Assembly (NCBI GenBank): GCA_023846275.1
Contig: CM043875.1
Location: 4,089,569 to 4,153,568, forward strand
Origin: Vanilla planifolia
Lineage: Eukaryota; Streptophyta; Magnoliopsida; Asparagales; Orchidaceae
Length of the DNA stretch: 64,000 nucleotides
Reading direction: 5' to 3'
The position numbers and the translations under genes are program-made. This document shows, one piece after another, positions 49,021 to 62,706 of the stretch. Every line of letters begins with the position of its first letter. Within the stretch, counting starts at the first letter, position 1. The notes below the pieces were generated by a model, which worked only from the letters and a program-made list of their open reading frames with translations, was not told the DNA's origin and did not search any database.

Positions 49021-50200
49021 AGTTCATTTCTGCATTGCTTGTGTTTCTATTGAGGGGTTCTAATTCATAGAAGTCTTTTAGGGGATTCTCATAACTTCTT
49101 CAGCAGTCGCAGCTTTTTCTGCTAAGAGCACCGCATGATTTGGAAGTGTTGTGTGTTTTTATATCTTTTTTCCTTGCAACTGGAGGAGAATGCTAAAACG
49201 GTATGATGTTTGTTCTTGGCTTTATGTATTTTAGTTGTACATTCTGATTAAGGCTTCTATTGTAATACTCTTGGCTGTTTCTGTAACTTTTTCAATACTC
49301 TTTTACCAAACAAATACAAAATGAATATGTTGTTGGTTTTGTTTGGGGGCACTTCGCAACCGACCGTTATCAAATAAACGTACCGAAGGGTCTGTTTGGC
49401 ATACCTTAAAAATCAACGGTCAGAAAGAATTAAAAAAAAAGTTTTGATAGGAATTTTGTTTAATAAAACGTTTTTGAAAAAGAGAAGTTTGTAGTGGAAA
49501 GTTAAGGAAAAGGTCTTTTGCCTATTTCTCAAACCCCTTCGAGATTTCTCAATGTGCTGATGCTTAAGATGGCTCCTCTGAATAACCTTAGCTAACTAGT
49601 TTCTTGTATCTTTATATCATGGATTCACCATGTGAGTGCTCTCTAACAGTTAGACATAGAAATGTGTCTACCAAATGACAATGGTCAAGAACATTATTGC
49701 AAAATCTAAGGTGGCTTTGGCTTTAATTGTTTCAACGAATGAGATTGGAACATGGTCAACATAGAAACCCAATGATATATAAGATGGAAGCATATTCTAA
49801 TCACATTTTTTACAAATTACAATCGAAACATAATGCTAAAATTGAAATTGTTCTATAAAAATTACAGCACCTTTTGATTTCAGAAGATAGCTGTCGAGTA
49901 AATATATAATATCTGTGTGATGAAAAAAATAAAACATGCTAGAATTTGAGTGAAATACTCAACATGGTGCTAATTATGCATGCTAGTGGTTGCAGATGTA
50001 GCTTAATATATTAACATTTTCTTGAAGTAAATTCCATTCCACGAGGAGAAGTATAATGCACAAATGCAGAAAATGAAGCATTTACTATTCTTAATAAGAT
50101 GAGCAAATTGCTGTGTTGCATTCACTCACACAAATAAAAGATGTAATATGAAATGTAGAGCTGAAGAAAAAGCTAACCACAAGAAGAACGTTTATTCAGC
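49021..50200. other. FPP 3' UTR and convergent intergenic region
   Basis: Lies between the FPP stop and the PPR stop on the opposite strand. The first 300 bases are T-rich 3' UTR-like sequence, with AAAATGAATATG near 49319 as a weak polyadenylation context. No other gene seen. Confidence 0.55.
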
Positions 50201-51571
50201 TTAGTTCACGATCTCCAATCTGCTACAGCCAGCATCTTTCTTCATCCCCTTCGTCCACATCAGCTTCCTCAACTCTGTATGGTCATCCCACATTCCAACC
50301 CTCGCATACAATTTTGATAGCTCCATATGGATCCCAATATTATCCGGATACATCTCCATAGCCCTCTCAAAAGCAACTTTACCAACTTTCACCTCTCCAG
50401 AGGCACTGCAAGCACTAAGTATGGCACCCCAAGCACTAACATCAAACAGTGTTCCTCCCTTGCCATCATCCTCCAATGCCATTTGGTTAACAAAATTCCA
50501 AGCTTTCTCCAACTCACCAGCCCGGCAAAGCATATCAACAACACAGCTATAATGTTCGCGAGTTGGAACCAAACCATAGACATTCATCATGGATTCGAAG
50601 AAGAAGAGACCTTTGATGACATTGCCTGAACGAGCGCAAGCAGAAAGAACTACTAACATAAGAATCTCGTCTGGCTTTGTCCCATGCAAGATCATCTCTT
50701 CAAATGTTAGGATTACATCATCAAACTGCCCATTCCGTCCATATGAATTCAGTAACGAAGTCCAAAGCACGACATCTATTCCTCCTTTCTCCGTGCCCTG
50801 TTTCCACGTATCGAACACTAAACGTGCATTGCCTGCAAGGCCAAGCTTCCCATACATCTCGACTAAAGAACTCAACAAAAAGCTATCTTTTTCCATGCCT
50901 CCAGCATTACGGACCAAACGAGCATGACACTCCTTTCCAAGTCCTATAGCAGACACTTCAGCACAAATCTTAAGAACAGCAGAAATCGTGACACAATCTG
51001 GCTCCATCGTTAATTTGTGAATCGTCCGAAACAAGGATAAACCCTCCATCCACAGCTTTTTCCCAACATAACCATTCAAAAGTGCGTTCAGGCAGACTAT
51101 ATTTCTTGCAGGAATATCATCAAACACATTGTGAGCATCTTGTATCCTATCCGTCCTAACGTAGAAACCAATGAGAGCGCCACCCACAAAGATGCTGGCG
51201 GTCTCTCCAGACTTGGAGACATAAGCGTGAATCTTGCCGCCGAGGTTGGCTGAATCAGGCGGCAGCAAGGCGGCGGCGGCGGCTAGGGAGCTGCACCAGG
51301 AGTAGGAATCCAGAGGTATGCAGTGCCGATGCATGAAGGAAAGAACTCGGAGGGAGATGGAGGGGAAGCCATTGCGTGATAGGGCAGACAACAGGGCATT
51401 CCATGGGAGGGCGATTGAGCCGTCGGCCGAAGAACAGAGCTTTGATTGAAGGATGTTGGTTCTGATTAAACGGGCAAGGAGCGCGACGGAGGTTTTCAGC
51501 TCGGAAGGTGATGGCCAGTTCAAGAAGCGGGAAACAGAGGAATGAAGAACTTTCGATGGGATGCGGGACAT
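50201..51571 (-). CDS. Pentatricopeptide repeat protein, PLS class with E-type tail, 456 aa
   Basis: Intronless. The ATG at 51569-51571 is chosen as the first in-frame Met; the codon before it is TTG. After a Ser/Arg/Leu-rich N terminus that could target an organelle, PPR units recur: WNALLSALSRNGFPSISLRVLSFM, a long L unit with GKIHAYVSKSG, LNALLNGYV...LSLFRTI, GKECHARLVRN, SSLVEMYGKLGLAGNARLVFD, LWTSLLNSYGRNGQFDDVILTFEEM and SCVVDMLCRAGELEKAWNFVNQM. It closes with an E-like part (WGAILSACSASGEV...ELSKLYARVGMWDD...KKDAGCSRLEI). No DYW deaminase is present. Such proteins bind organellar RNA for editing or processing; the target cannot be read from this. It is shorter than many PLS proteins but uninterrupted. 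Confidence 0.9.
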   Translation of the reverse strand: MSRIPSKVLHSSVSRFLNWPSPSELKTSVALLARLIRTNILQSKLCSSADGSIALPWNALLSALSRNGFPSISLRVLSFMHRHCIPLDSYSWCSSLAAAAALLPPDSANLGGKIHAYVSKSGETASIFVGGALIGFYVRTDRIQDAHNVFDDIPARNIVCLNALLNGYVGKKLWMEGLSLFRTIHKLTMEPDCVTISAVLKICAEVSAIGLGKECHARLVRNAGGMEKDSFLLSSLVEMYGKLGLAGNARLVFDTWKQGTEKGGIDVVLWTSLLNSYGRNGQFDDVILTFEEMILHGTKPDEILMLVVLSACARSGNVIKGLFFFESMMNVYGLVPTREHYSCVVDMLCRAGELEKAWNFVNQMALEDDGKGGTLFDVSAWGAILSACSASGEVKVGKVAFERAMEMYPDNIGIHMELSKLYARVGMWDDHTELRKLMWTKGMKKDAGCSRLEIVN

Positions 51572-54500
51572 CAAAACCAGACGTCATGGTGAAGCCGGCT
51601 AAGTGAGATAGCAAATATTAATATATTATATTTTTTTTCGTAGTTATTATTTAGATATTGTCGACATTTTTATAAGTATAATCTAAAAATCAATGTTTTT
51701 TTATTAAATACTAAAAAAAATAGTTTATTTATAGAGAAAAATATTTAATATATATATATATATATATTAATATCCAAAAATTAGTCCTTAATAACGTCAC
51801 AGAGTTAAAACATGATAAAACTTTTTTTAAAATAATACTTACTCAAAAAAATAAGTCATTCAAATCATTTATGCATAAATTAAAAAACTAAATAATTTTA
51901 TTTATTTTAAAATATATTACAAAAAATAGTTCTTACTATATATGAATACACATCAGATTTCATAAAATGTCAAAAAATTATGTTATAAATATAAAAACTT
52001 CAACTATTAAGTTCATATATATATTGATTAATATGATAAGATTGAATACGTTCAAATTAAAAAAGTTATGACACAATTATTATCATATAATTTAAGTCAA
52101 ACATACAAAAAAATAATACGATAACTAATTGATAAACATTTTTATAAACTTATAAAAACAAATTATATATTAATAAAATTCTTTGAATATAAAAAATAAT
52201 AATATATATTGTTAAAGTAGTTATCACGTATTAGGCATTAATTATGCACTAATAACTATATTAAAAAAAATAATAAATATAAAAAAAATTAAAATGCTTT
52301 AGTTGTTATTGCTAAGAAAGCATGCATGGTGCTGTTACAATGCCATCCATCTCCATGACCACAAAAGATGCTCCCAAAATGGCCACGTGATGGTTTTGTT
52401 TAAAACAACTATTTAATTCAAAAATAACTTATTCTAAAAAAATCTCTTTTATAATGTTATAAAATGTACATTTTTAAATAATTATATGAAATATATATAT
52501 ATATATAAATATTTTTTATATCATCATAAACTAATGATGATGCCGTTGGGACTTCCAAGTCGACGCCACGAAGCCAACAAATGGGTCACCATCACTCACG
52601 TGTTAACAACTAAGGTGTGAGCAGAGCATAGCCCGGGATGCTCGCTGACATATTTAGATGCTTATTTAATAATTCACACATGATGATGATTGCTCCAAGG
52701 ATCTTCATCTTGGTTGACGTGGACATGATTGGTCATGGAAGGGGCAAGCTTGGGTCGGGTTGGGTTAACACGGGTGGAATCGGGCTATGGGGTTATGAGT
52801 TCAACTCGATCATAAAATATGAATTACACATCGATCAAGGTGACTTGACGAAGAAGTCGATGATAAATATTAGAAGAAAACTTTAATTTGATCATCATAG
52901 CTTAATTAATATTGTACTGAGTAAAGAAGAAAATGTGCAATAAAATGAAACCAAAATATTAAAATAAAATTTATATTTTTTTAGTTTGTCTTGGACAATT
53001 TTTGGTAAGTTATCATCAATACAAAAATCAAGAGAAGATTAAAATACTCATAATTATTGACATCTTATATTGTTATTTTTTTGAATGAAATAATCAAATA
53101 ATTTGATAACATATTCTATTATAAAGTATAAATAGAGCAAATCATTGCTTAATATTGCTTAGAAGGATAAATTATAACAATAATTGATTAACCCCGTAAA
53201 ACATAGATCACAAATTTTTACTTAATTAAACATTATGCAAATAGTATTTTAAAAGGTATGAGAATAAACCTTACCATCATAGTTGATATTGTTGTTTTCC
53301 TCTTTCGATCAATGCACGAAAATTAGGTTTTTTTTTTTAACTTGAAAGAACTCCCTCAATAACATGGCCAAAACCCTAAGCATAGAATAACAAAATCTTT
53401 TGTCGCTCTGCAACAAGAAAGGCTAGGAATAACTAGATTCTTATGTGATAACTAACAATTAATAAAAGTTTAAATGTCTTACTTTATATGCTTAACCCAT
53501 TCTATTTGGATAAGAAAAATATGAAGCTCAACATATTAGTATGCTTATTTGAGGATGTAAACTTTCTACAATAAAAAAAAATGTTAGTCCTAAAAGTGAA
53601 ACAAAAGGGCAAAAAATAAATGCTTAAATCTATATTTAATTTGTTCATTTGTATTTGCTTTATACATTTTTTTAAATTAACAATTTGAGATGTTCTTTAA
53701 AAACAATAAAGGAATATATACTTTATATTGAAAGTGCATGCATTTGCTTAGTTGATTTACTTATGTTTTTAAGGATTCAATAAAAACATACAATTGCTAA
53801 TGTGTTTTATAGGTAAAGATGAAAATTAATGTATAAATATGAACACTAATCTAATTGTTAACCAATTTTGTATGAGAACCTTCACTAGTAAAGGTAGAAG
53901 TCTATATGTTTATTATTTTATCAACATATTATCATGATTCAAATAAAGATCATAGGGCTTCAAAATTGTATGTTTGTAATTGAAGATAATTTATTAACAA
54001 TTTTAAATAGTTATTATGATTATATCTTTGTAATTTAAGAAATCATAATAAAAAATGTTTCATGTAATTCAACTATCATGGTTTTGAAATAGTGATATTC
54101 TGGAATACATATAGTTTAAACTATAGTCATACATAAATTAATTATGGCTAAAAATAATTTTTTCTTATAGTGAGTTCCAAAATCTTTTATTAAACCAATA
54201 TAAACGACCAAACACTTCATGCTATAGATGATTTATTCATGTTAATCTATCTTTAATAGCCCAACTATGTGAGCTATGATCTAAGCACTCAAATAAAGTC
54301 TATATAGCTACATAGAAACTTAGTTAATGCGGTCAAGTATCATATACATTAAGAACTATTAAATTATGTTAATATTAAATGAGTTTACCAAAGTTTTACT
54401 TAGCCTTAATAAAAAATAGCAAATATCATTGGGATTTGCAAACTACATGAAATATTCAATTCTAATCAAACCATCAACCCTAATATTACTAGTTAGGAAA

Positions 54501-56067
54501 AATTTATTAGATTCTTAAATTAAACTTAGCATATCTTGAGATAGACACCTAACAATTCAAGAGTAATCTTATAAAGAAGGACAAATCTAAGTGTGCATTA
54601 ATACAAATTATTTCTCGACCCATAAACTTAATTTTACTTGCACTTAATAAGACAAATGATTTTTTTTGACATATAAGCCTATAGATGCCTTAATGGATTA
54701 CTTATCAATCTTAAAATCATAGGACTATAATTAAAGTTGGTGTTAAATGTATCACAATAGCTAATGACAAAAGCATTTGATGAAATACCTCAAAAGCACA
54801 ATCTTAAGATGTTTGAAATCAAAGTTTATCATAACTAATTGAGCCAATTTTCTAGGAAAACTACTACAGATTTATGAAAGCATTAACTTATCAAATGTGA
54901 TGACAAACAAATAACAAATACTAACATATAAATATGAATAACTCAAAGTAGGGCACCAAGATTTAGTTTATTTGATCATAAATCAAACATACATACAAAT
55001 GAGAGTAGAAAAATATTCCACGAATCAAAGAAGCATAACAATGATATTATTTCCCAAATTTTGAAATACTACTAAAAACTAAATACAAAATAAACCCTCT
55101 AAGTTTCAACAAAAAAATAGATTAATCAAATAGAAAAAAAAAATCTTGACTTCTACATCATTAAAAAAGATCACCCACAAGCAACAATAATGTTAATAAG
55201 ATGAATCCCCAAAACACCAAGATGCTTACTCCAAATCATAAACCAAATCAGCAAAGCAAAAGCTATTCCAAATGGATTAAACCTTGTCATTCATGCTACG
55301 TTTATTAGCTTCATTGTTTTTATTTACATATACGAAAATCATGTATAACCTAGAGATATATTTTATAAATAATATATTTCTCAATTTTATCAAATAAACT
55401 TAAAATTCAAATAACTAAATATTCAAATATCCATACTTTGAATGTATTTTTTTCAAAAAAAATATTATTTTCTTAACCCTAAACTTGATATTTATCTATT
55501 AAGATAAAATCTCATCCCTACTCAACAACAAAATGATTGATTATTGATTTCATCATTTGTATAAGCATCTCTAATTACATTTAAATCTAATATACATAAT
55601 TGTATCTCCTAGTTGATCAAAAGTTGAAGTCAAATATCAAGCCATGAAAATCATTTTTAACAATATATTTTGGCAAAATAATCTAATGCATGAATTGCCC
55701 CCTTCCTACAAATATTATCCAACCATTTTGTAACAAAAGACAACATTTCAATTGCTTGTCATTCTTAATGGTTGGATAAAGAAATTATCTTTATTTAATG
55801 ATGTCACATATAAAAATACTTTTATAAAAGACAATGGCAGATATATCTAATAAACCTGTCATTGTTAGCATCATTAATAGAATTTGGCTACATTGAAAAA
55901 TGTTAAGGAAACATATGTTTAAGTTAGTTATCCAAATTAATATATATTAGAGAGAGCACAAAATTAAAGATGACATGTAGATGGTACAAAATAAATGTAT
56001 TATATTTTTTTAAGAAAAATATATTTTTTTGAATTAAAAACTTGTATTCTAATACACAAAAATATCA

Positions 56068-56455
56068 TGTTAATTTTTATTTAAATCAAGATGCACTTAA
56101 ACCAAGAAAATAAAGATAAAATGTAAATATTTAATATAATATGGTGTGCATAATAGAGATTAAATTTATTTCTATTTTTATTTGATTAATAATTTATAAT
56201 TCAGGGTTCATTTTAGATATATTTAGATAATATCTAAAATCATTGTTTTAATACAAATGATTCTATAATTCTAGGATTTTAATATAATAGAGTAGGAGGA
56301 GATTTTGAAGAATCCTTTAAAAGAATTCTTTTAAAGAAAAGAATTAGGAGATCAATGAATATGTAATTTTTTATTTTTTATTATGATTATGTATTAATTT
56401 TATGGTGAAATCGAATTCCATTCTATTATGCCTAAATTTTTCAAGATTTAACTAG
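56068..56455. repeat. Decayed direct repeat, copy 1 (copy 2 at 56799-57195)
   Basis: Collinear with about 56799-57195 at an offset near 735. Shared in order are AATCAAGAAAATA-like, ATTTAATATAATAT..TGCATAATA, TTTATAATTCA, GATATATTTA.ATA, AGATCAATGAATAT and GGTGA.AT..A.TTC.ATTCTA segments. Many substitutions indicate an old event. Confidence 0.75.
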
Positions 56456-56798
56456 TTTTTGTATTGGTCCCAAGACCATTTCCCCTATTTAACGAATTCA
56501 GTGTTTGATTCATAACCTATTCTTCAAGAAATCACTAGAACTCTATAAAAACTTTAGAAAAAAATCATCTATATAAGAAAAATTAAATATAATTAAAGAT
56601 TTACTTAAAATAACACAAATCATTAATCTATTTAAATATCTAATTAAATAGTTATCTTAAGCTTACAATAAAAGTCAACAAACAATAAAAAAAGAAAAGA
56701 AATTAGGATAACAAGTCACTTTATAATTCTCTTCATTACCTAATTGACCTAAGTGATCCAATAAGTATTCATCCACATGTTCAAAATAAAAAATTTAT

Positions 56799-57195
56799 TA
56801 TGTCAAATTTTTTTAAATTAATATGCAAGTAAATCAAGAAAATAGATAAATTTTAAATACTTAATATAGTATAATATGCATAATAAAATTTTAAATTTAT
56901 TTCCATTTCTATTTGATTTATAATTTATAATTCAATATTTATTTCAGATATATTTAAATAGCATACGAAAATTATTGTTTTCATATGAATGTCTTTATAA
57001 TGTTAGGATTTTTATATGATATAATAAGAGAAGAATTTGAGAAATTCTTTATAGAAATTCTTTTGAAATAATAATTAAGTGATCAATGAATATATATTTG
57101 TTAATCATTTTGATTATGATTATATATTAATTCTATGGTGAGATTAAGTTCTATTCTAGTATAGTTAAAATTTCTCATTTAATAAATTTAACTAA
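56799..57195. repeat. Decayed direct repeat, copy 2
   Basis: Second copy of 56068-56455. Between the copies lies a segment (56500-56790) that itself recurs near 60120-60660, so this area is layered repeats. Confidence 0.75.
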
Positions 57196-60088
57196 GGTTT
57201 AAGACAAGATAAAAAAAGAATTATTTTGTTAAAATGTATGTAAAACTCCTAAAAAAATGATCGTGATATAAAATAGTCAATTTTCTTCAATAAAACTTGC
57301 TTAAAAAAGAGAAACTTCTTCTAACTAAGATTAAAGAAATTTTTATTATGTTATAAAGGTCATTTATCATTTCTTTCTTATGTAATATTTTTAAAAAATA
57401 TTTCCAAAAATGTGTATTAATAAAAACATAAATGTAAACTAAATCTTATGATCATATGCTTACATATTTAGTCATGTTATGATCATATCAAATAAGTTTA
57501 AAATTATGTTAATTATTACATGTTATCGATAGTCTAAACATTTATGTAATATTTAAGGTTGATGTTATAAAATTGTTAAACCATGAAAGAATAAATTTTA
57601 ATGTGTATGGCTCTTATAATCCAGACATGTTAGCTATAATGTCTTATTAATTTTTTTTAGAAATTAAACTCCAAGCTTGCGTATAAATATTTTTTTCAAA
57701 TAGTAACTAATAAGAAATAGAAAATATCAACTGAGTAAGAAGATATATGTTATATCACTTCATGACATAATATGAACATGTATGTGTTACAAAACAATAC
57801 ATAGAAGTATAGAAAATATTATGTTGATCATTTAAACCTTAGTCTGAAAGATAAACCACGATTTAGAATTTGAAAGTATAACCAAAACCTAAGAAAAAAT
57901 ATTACAACCAAGTAATCATTTGCATTGGATATACTTGGGAAGCATGAGCCATGGCTTGGTTAAGTCATGAGAGGCACAAGTTCAATGTTTAAGTAAACCT
58001 AGATGGCTTTTAAGGAGCATGTGGCCATTGATTTCTAATTGAGAAGCCTTAAAGGGCTCGATTTGTGGCCTTAGAAAAAGGCTAGGTTGGGTATCGATAT
58101 GATTGATAAACAAAGAGTTTGGTTATGACTAGAAGTGATAAGGTTAAGATTAAACTTCAAGATCATATGAATAATTCTTAGAAAGGTCTTAAATGAAATG
58201 TTTAGGTGCTTAAATATGATAAGGTAAGCATAGCCTTGAAATTAAGTTTAAAGGCCTAAAAATAATTCATGAGAAAAGAATCTATAATAGAAGATCTTAG
58301 TGATGGGATAAAGAAATACTATTAGAGAATCTTCATATATAATATAAATTAAACTTTGATTAGTTAATCTCTTAGTAAAACATTGGAAGAAGGTAAAATC
58401 ATTTGGAATAAGACTTAAGAATTTGCAAGATTTGGCCAAAGAAGCAATATGATAAAAATTTTAGTTAGATCATTGACTAAGTTCTTTTGATAAGATCATA
58501 AGTGACCATCTTTAGGCTTGTAGGCCACATGATGATAACTTAGATAGAGATCTAAGAGATGTGTGATGACTTAATAGAGGCTTTAAGATAAGTATGATGA
58601 CTGAAAGTTACCATGAAAGTATAACAATCATTAGTGAAACTTATAGATTTAACTATTATGATAATAAATTATATATAAAACTTAGGGGCAAAAATTAAGG
58701 TCTTGTGAATACTAAGATTATCTTAGACATATAAGGTCTTAAATGAAATCAATATAAGATTAAATATAAGAAAAATAGGTTAAGATATTATAAATAATTG
58801 TATTAAAATTTAACAAAAATCCTAAGGTATTCATATGATAATAGCCTTAAATAATTAAAAAAACTTAGTTAAAAACCTTATATTAACTTAATTAGGGTAT
58901 AATGAATCTTAAACAATGAATTTAAGATTAAGAAAAATTCTTAACTTATTAGGTCATTATTTATGATGAAAACTCCTTACATGTTAGATTTAAATTGAGA
59001 AAAATCTAACTAACACTAGATAGTGATGGATTAGAGTTAACAATGTGTTACAAGTTAAGGTTATAATTTTTATTTGAGAATCAAATATAGTAGATCCTTG
59101 ACATGCATACTTACTTAAGAAATAGATAGATTAGCTACTTCACTCTCTTAGCTTAGAGGTCATTACCCATGGTTGGTTGAGCCTATAAGAGTGTGAGATT
59201 GTATAATAAGGATCTCTATGATTGGCTAAAAACTATTATAAAATAGTCTTAAATGGGAATAAATGCAAATTTAGTCTCATTGGAAATCTTATAATGTGTT
59301 ATGTTGTGAAGGAGAGTAAAAGTGTTTGTTAAGGACTTCTAGAATCCTAATGAGTTTGACCCATGTGATCGACATGCCTTATAAAGTATTGGATTATGTG
59401 ATGTGATAGAAGTGGTAGGTCGTATCATGTTTCTCTCTAAAAAAAGAATGTATTAAATTAGGGAGTGATATTGAACATCTAGTTAATCACATTATAAAAA
59501 TATATATTTACTTGACAGATGGTATATCATTGATAATTAAATATGAATATCATTTATTTACATAACTTGCTTAATTATTATATACATATTTATTGGTTAT
59601 TATATATTAGTTTTATAATATGACTAAAGATTCCTTATTGAACCTCCTAACTCATCTCTTATTATATTTTTGTTGGATCAAGGAGCTCAGAGTTAAGTAT
59701 GAGTTGAGCTAGAGATAATTAAAGTTAGTACATAATTGGACGATACATCATCTTATATTTCAACATTCGTTGTAATAGATTTGTTATTTATTTTTCTTAA
59801 ATATATTTTATTAGACAAGGTATTGTATCAGATTATTAGACTTGATAGCCACTTATTAAGTTTTCTATTAGATTTTTATCATTATTCATGTTGTCTCGAA
59901 TTGGATTTGGATTGAAAGATTTATTAGTTTTTGTGAATATCTTTTTTATGTTTTGATTTTGTGGATTAGAAAAATTGTTGGATTTTTAGTATATTAACAT
60001 TTTGCATATTGTTATAATGTAAATTATAGTTTTATTTTGATATTTTTATTATTGGAATTTTTTTATTATATTAGTGGTTTTGAAAAAA

Positions 60089-60109
60089 AAAAGGTGTGAC
60101 ACACCTTTT
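60089..60109. repeat. Perfect 10-bp-arm palindrome at a probable LTR edge
   Basis: AAAAGGTGTG, one A, then CACACCTTTT. On the minus strand TGTCACACC followed by a T run resembles the opening of a Gypsy LTR, so 60101 may be an old LTR border. Confidence 0.55.
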
Positions 60110-62122
60110 CAACGATTTCAAAGGTTGATTCATCACCAATTCTTCTAGACATCACTAAAACTCTATAAAAGCTTTATATTATAACTATTTATAATTAACT
60201 ATAATAGTTTTTTCTTAAAATTTCTTTATAAATTGCTCACAATTGGGGGTAAGTGAAGATCTTTTTCTTAGGATTTGGAGTATTTTAACAAGTTTTAATC
60301 TTTTTTAGAAATCATTTTCAAGTTTTTTAAATTCATTTTTTTCATTTTCTTTTATTTTAAAACTTTTATTATTATGCATGGCCTTCATCTAATATCCTTA
60401 ATTATCCTTCCAAAAAATGCTCTTATGCCCTCAGCCCTCTTCCAAGAAAAAGTTAATCCTATTTTGAGAAACTCAATTATGAATATAATTAAAGCTTTAC
60501 TCAAAATAATGCATATCTGACTAATATTTCAATATCTAATTAATTGATTATCCTAAGCTTATAAAAAATGCCAATAAACATTCAAAAACTAAAATTTTAC
60601 ACTAATAAGTGGTTTTATGACTCTTCATTCATCCACATACTCAATACACTTCTCTATCCAAATTAGCAAAATAGGCATAAAAGTTAGAAAACGGAAAATG
60701 TGCATAAACAATATGATTAAAATATTTACAAAATCTTAAACGAGTCTAATAAAAAAAACAAAATAATATGTAAAAGAAATGCCTCACAAAACTTGAATGA
60801 TGCATATAGTTATTAAAGGAAGTTTAATGCATAAAATCTGCATATGGTATTTGACATGTTTGTATGGTGGATGATACACAAAAAAAATATATCGACATTT
60901 GAAAAAATGATGATCTAATGAATGTTCATATGAGAATAAAAATAAAAGTTAAGCACTGAAAAGTGTAATGACTACAATAGTTTACACATACAAACTAAGA
61001 GCCAAAAGAACTATGATATTGTTAGAGTGCTTACTTTCCTCAAATGGAATCCAGCAATTATAACTTTTCATTCGACTCGAGCTCTCCTATGAAGTTCTTG
61101 AGATTTGCATTTGATCTCTAAAAGATTTTTTAAACAATTTATGTTAAGCTATAATTTAAGTCCCCAAACTTAATATAATATTTTTTATAATAATAAGCAA
61201 ATAAAGATAATAATTATCAAGAACATCTCAAGTAGAGAAATTTTTAAAACATTTAGTCAATTCAACCAGAAAAATCCTATGTTCCTTGTTTTTGTATGCA
61301 CAAGTACACTTGTATTTGTATGTATGTGTTTATAAACATATGGCCTTTTGGTCTATAGTTTAGAATATTGTAATTGATATTTTGTTTGACTAATCTTTTC
61401 TTTTGCTTAAGCATATACATTTATTCATAGACAAAGATCTTAGCATTGGCTTTGGACCATCATTTGGACCTTTAATCCAATCAAAAAGATGTTTTCTATT
61501 TCTATAAATTGAAATTAGAATTACAAATGAGATATCTACTATTTCTATTCTACTACACTAGTCAAATTCATACAACATATGCATGAAAAAATACTCGTCC
61601 TTCATGACATAAGTAGATGAAGTAATAGACATCTTAATTCAATTATATCATTGACAAATATTACAAGTTTAGCCTAATACATTCAAAGCCACTCACCTAA
61701 ACTAAATTCAAGAAGAAACTAGCTAAGATATTAATGTATCTAAAAATAAAAAATAAAAGTAAAAAAAATGATATCTACAAATTCTATTGTACTACACTAG
61801 ACAAACTCATGCAACACATCCACGAAGAAAGCTCCACTTCTCTTGATTGTAACCTGTTGGACGGTATTGGACCCATTTCGTTAACAGGTAGAACTTAATC
61901 AACACGAATCAATCTATAGATCCGCTTGGTCAACATCAATCTCCGATACCCATCTCTCGACTTGCGCCACGCCTCGCATCTGTCAACATCCGCCACGCAC
62001 ATACCCTTCTCTAAGCGAAACCTGGAGCCTTTCTTCCCTCCATCGGCATCCAACACCCTTTTCGAGCTCAGTTCTAAGACAAGACAGCACCCATCTCCCC
62101 GCTTTGCTCCTCCCATTACAGC

Positions 62123-62130
62123 TATAAATA
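62123..62130 (+). promoter_or_regulatory. TATA box upstream of the AHL gene
   Basis: TATAAATA in the context GCTATAAATAGAG, a strong plant TATA box, 874 bases before the AHL start codon. About 90 bases further on are ACGT elements (CACGTG at 62218-62223 and TGACGTGGC at 62222-62230). It may drive a long AHL leader or a separate transcript. Confidence 0.55.
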
Positions 62131-62217
62131 GAGATCCATTCCTCTGCTGCTCTATTTATGAAAAAAAAGATCTCCCCGTCTTCGTCAAATCCCAACCAAT
62201 TCTTCTCTGCCGCGTGG

Positions 62218-62230
62218 CACGTGACGTGGC
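62218..62230. promoter_or_regulatory. Overlapping G-box and TGACGTGGC element
   Basis: CACGTGACGTGGC combines a G-box with an ACGT element, typical bZIP/bHLH binding words in plant promoters. A function here is inference only. Confidence 0.4.
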
Positions 62231-62660
62231 TAGTAAAGCCAAGCGGGAGCGGACCGGGCCGGGCCGGCTACGGCGATGACCTTTGGGGTTGTAGGCGTTC
62301 CACGTGTCTGACTGTCTGGCAAGTGGGCCATGTTTCATTGATGGGCCCTCCCGAGATCCGAGCCTCCCGTTGACGCACAAACGCATCTGGAACTTGAATC
62401 ACGGAATCGTCCCTGTAATTGTTACTTACTACGAGAGAGGCTCGTGGGTAATGGTGTAATTAATTAGAGATGAGGGGTTTGTTTGTATTTGGTAGATTAG
62501 TAAGCGGAGGCCAAGGATGAGAGAGACGGGCCGGGCGTGACGTTGTTGGAGTAAACTGATGGTGTTGAGACGGGAAAAGAGCGTGCGTGTGGGGCCCGCG
62601 TGGGGGCTATTCACCGCCCATGTGCGTTGTCTTATTAGCAATATCGAAAACCCCTCCCTC

Positions 62661-62706
62661 GTCTCTCTCTCTCTCTCTCCGCTCTCTCTCTATCTCTATC
62701 TCTATC
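62661..62706 (+). repeat. CT-rich microsatellite in the AHL upstream region
   Basis: CTCTCT runs followed by TATCTC/TCTATC repeats, 300 bases before the ATG. Pyrimidine repeats of this kind are common in plant leaders and bind BPC-type GAGA factors. Confidence 0.85.

Larger units (their letters stand above)
51615..61850. other. Long AT-rich intergenic region with decayed repeats
   Basis: No supported gene. An 82-codon frame at 52638-52886 lacks a domain; around it (52310-52900) is a mild GC-rich patch with CACGTG words. Decayed duplications occur at 56068-57195, 56500-56790/60120-60660 and 61532-61840, and a small TA repeat near 51750. These suggest old retroelement remains. Confidence 0.5.

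Noticed and set aside
52638-52886. 82-codon plus-strand frame in a mild GC-rich patch
   Set aside because: No domain and no promoter or splice evidence; the Gly-rich part reflects a GGGT-rich stretch.
62196-62221. Endoplasmic-reticulum stress element (CCAAT spaced to CACG)
   Set aside because: The gap is 17 bases, not the 9-10 required.
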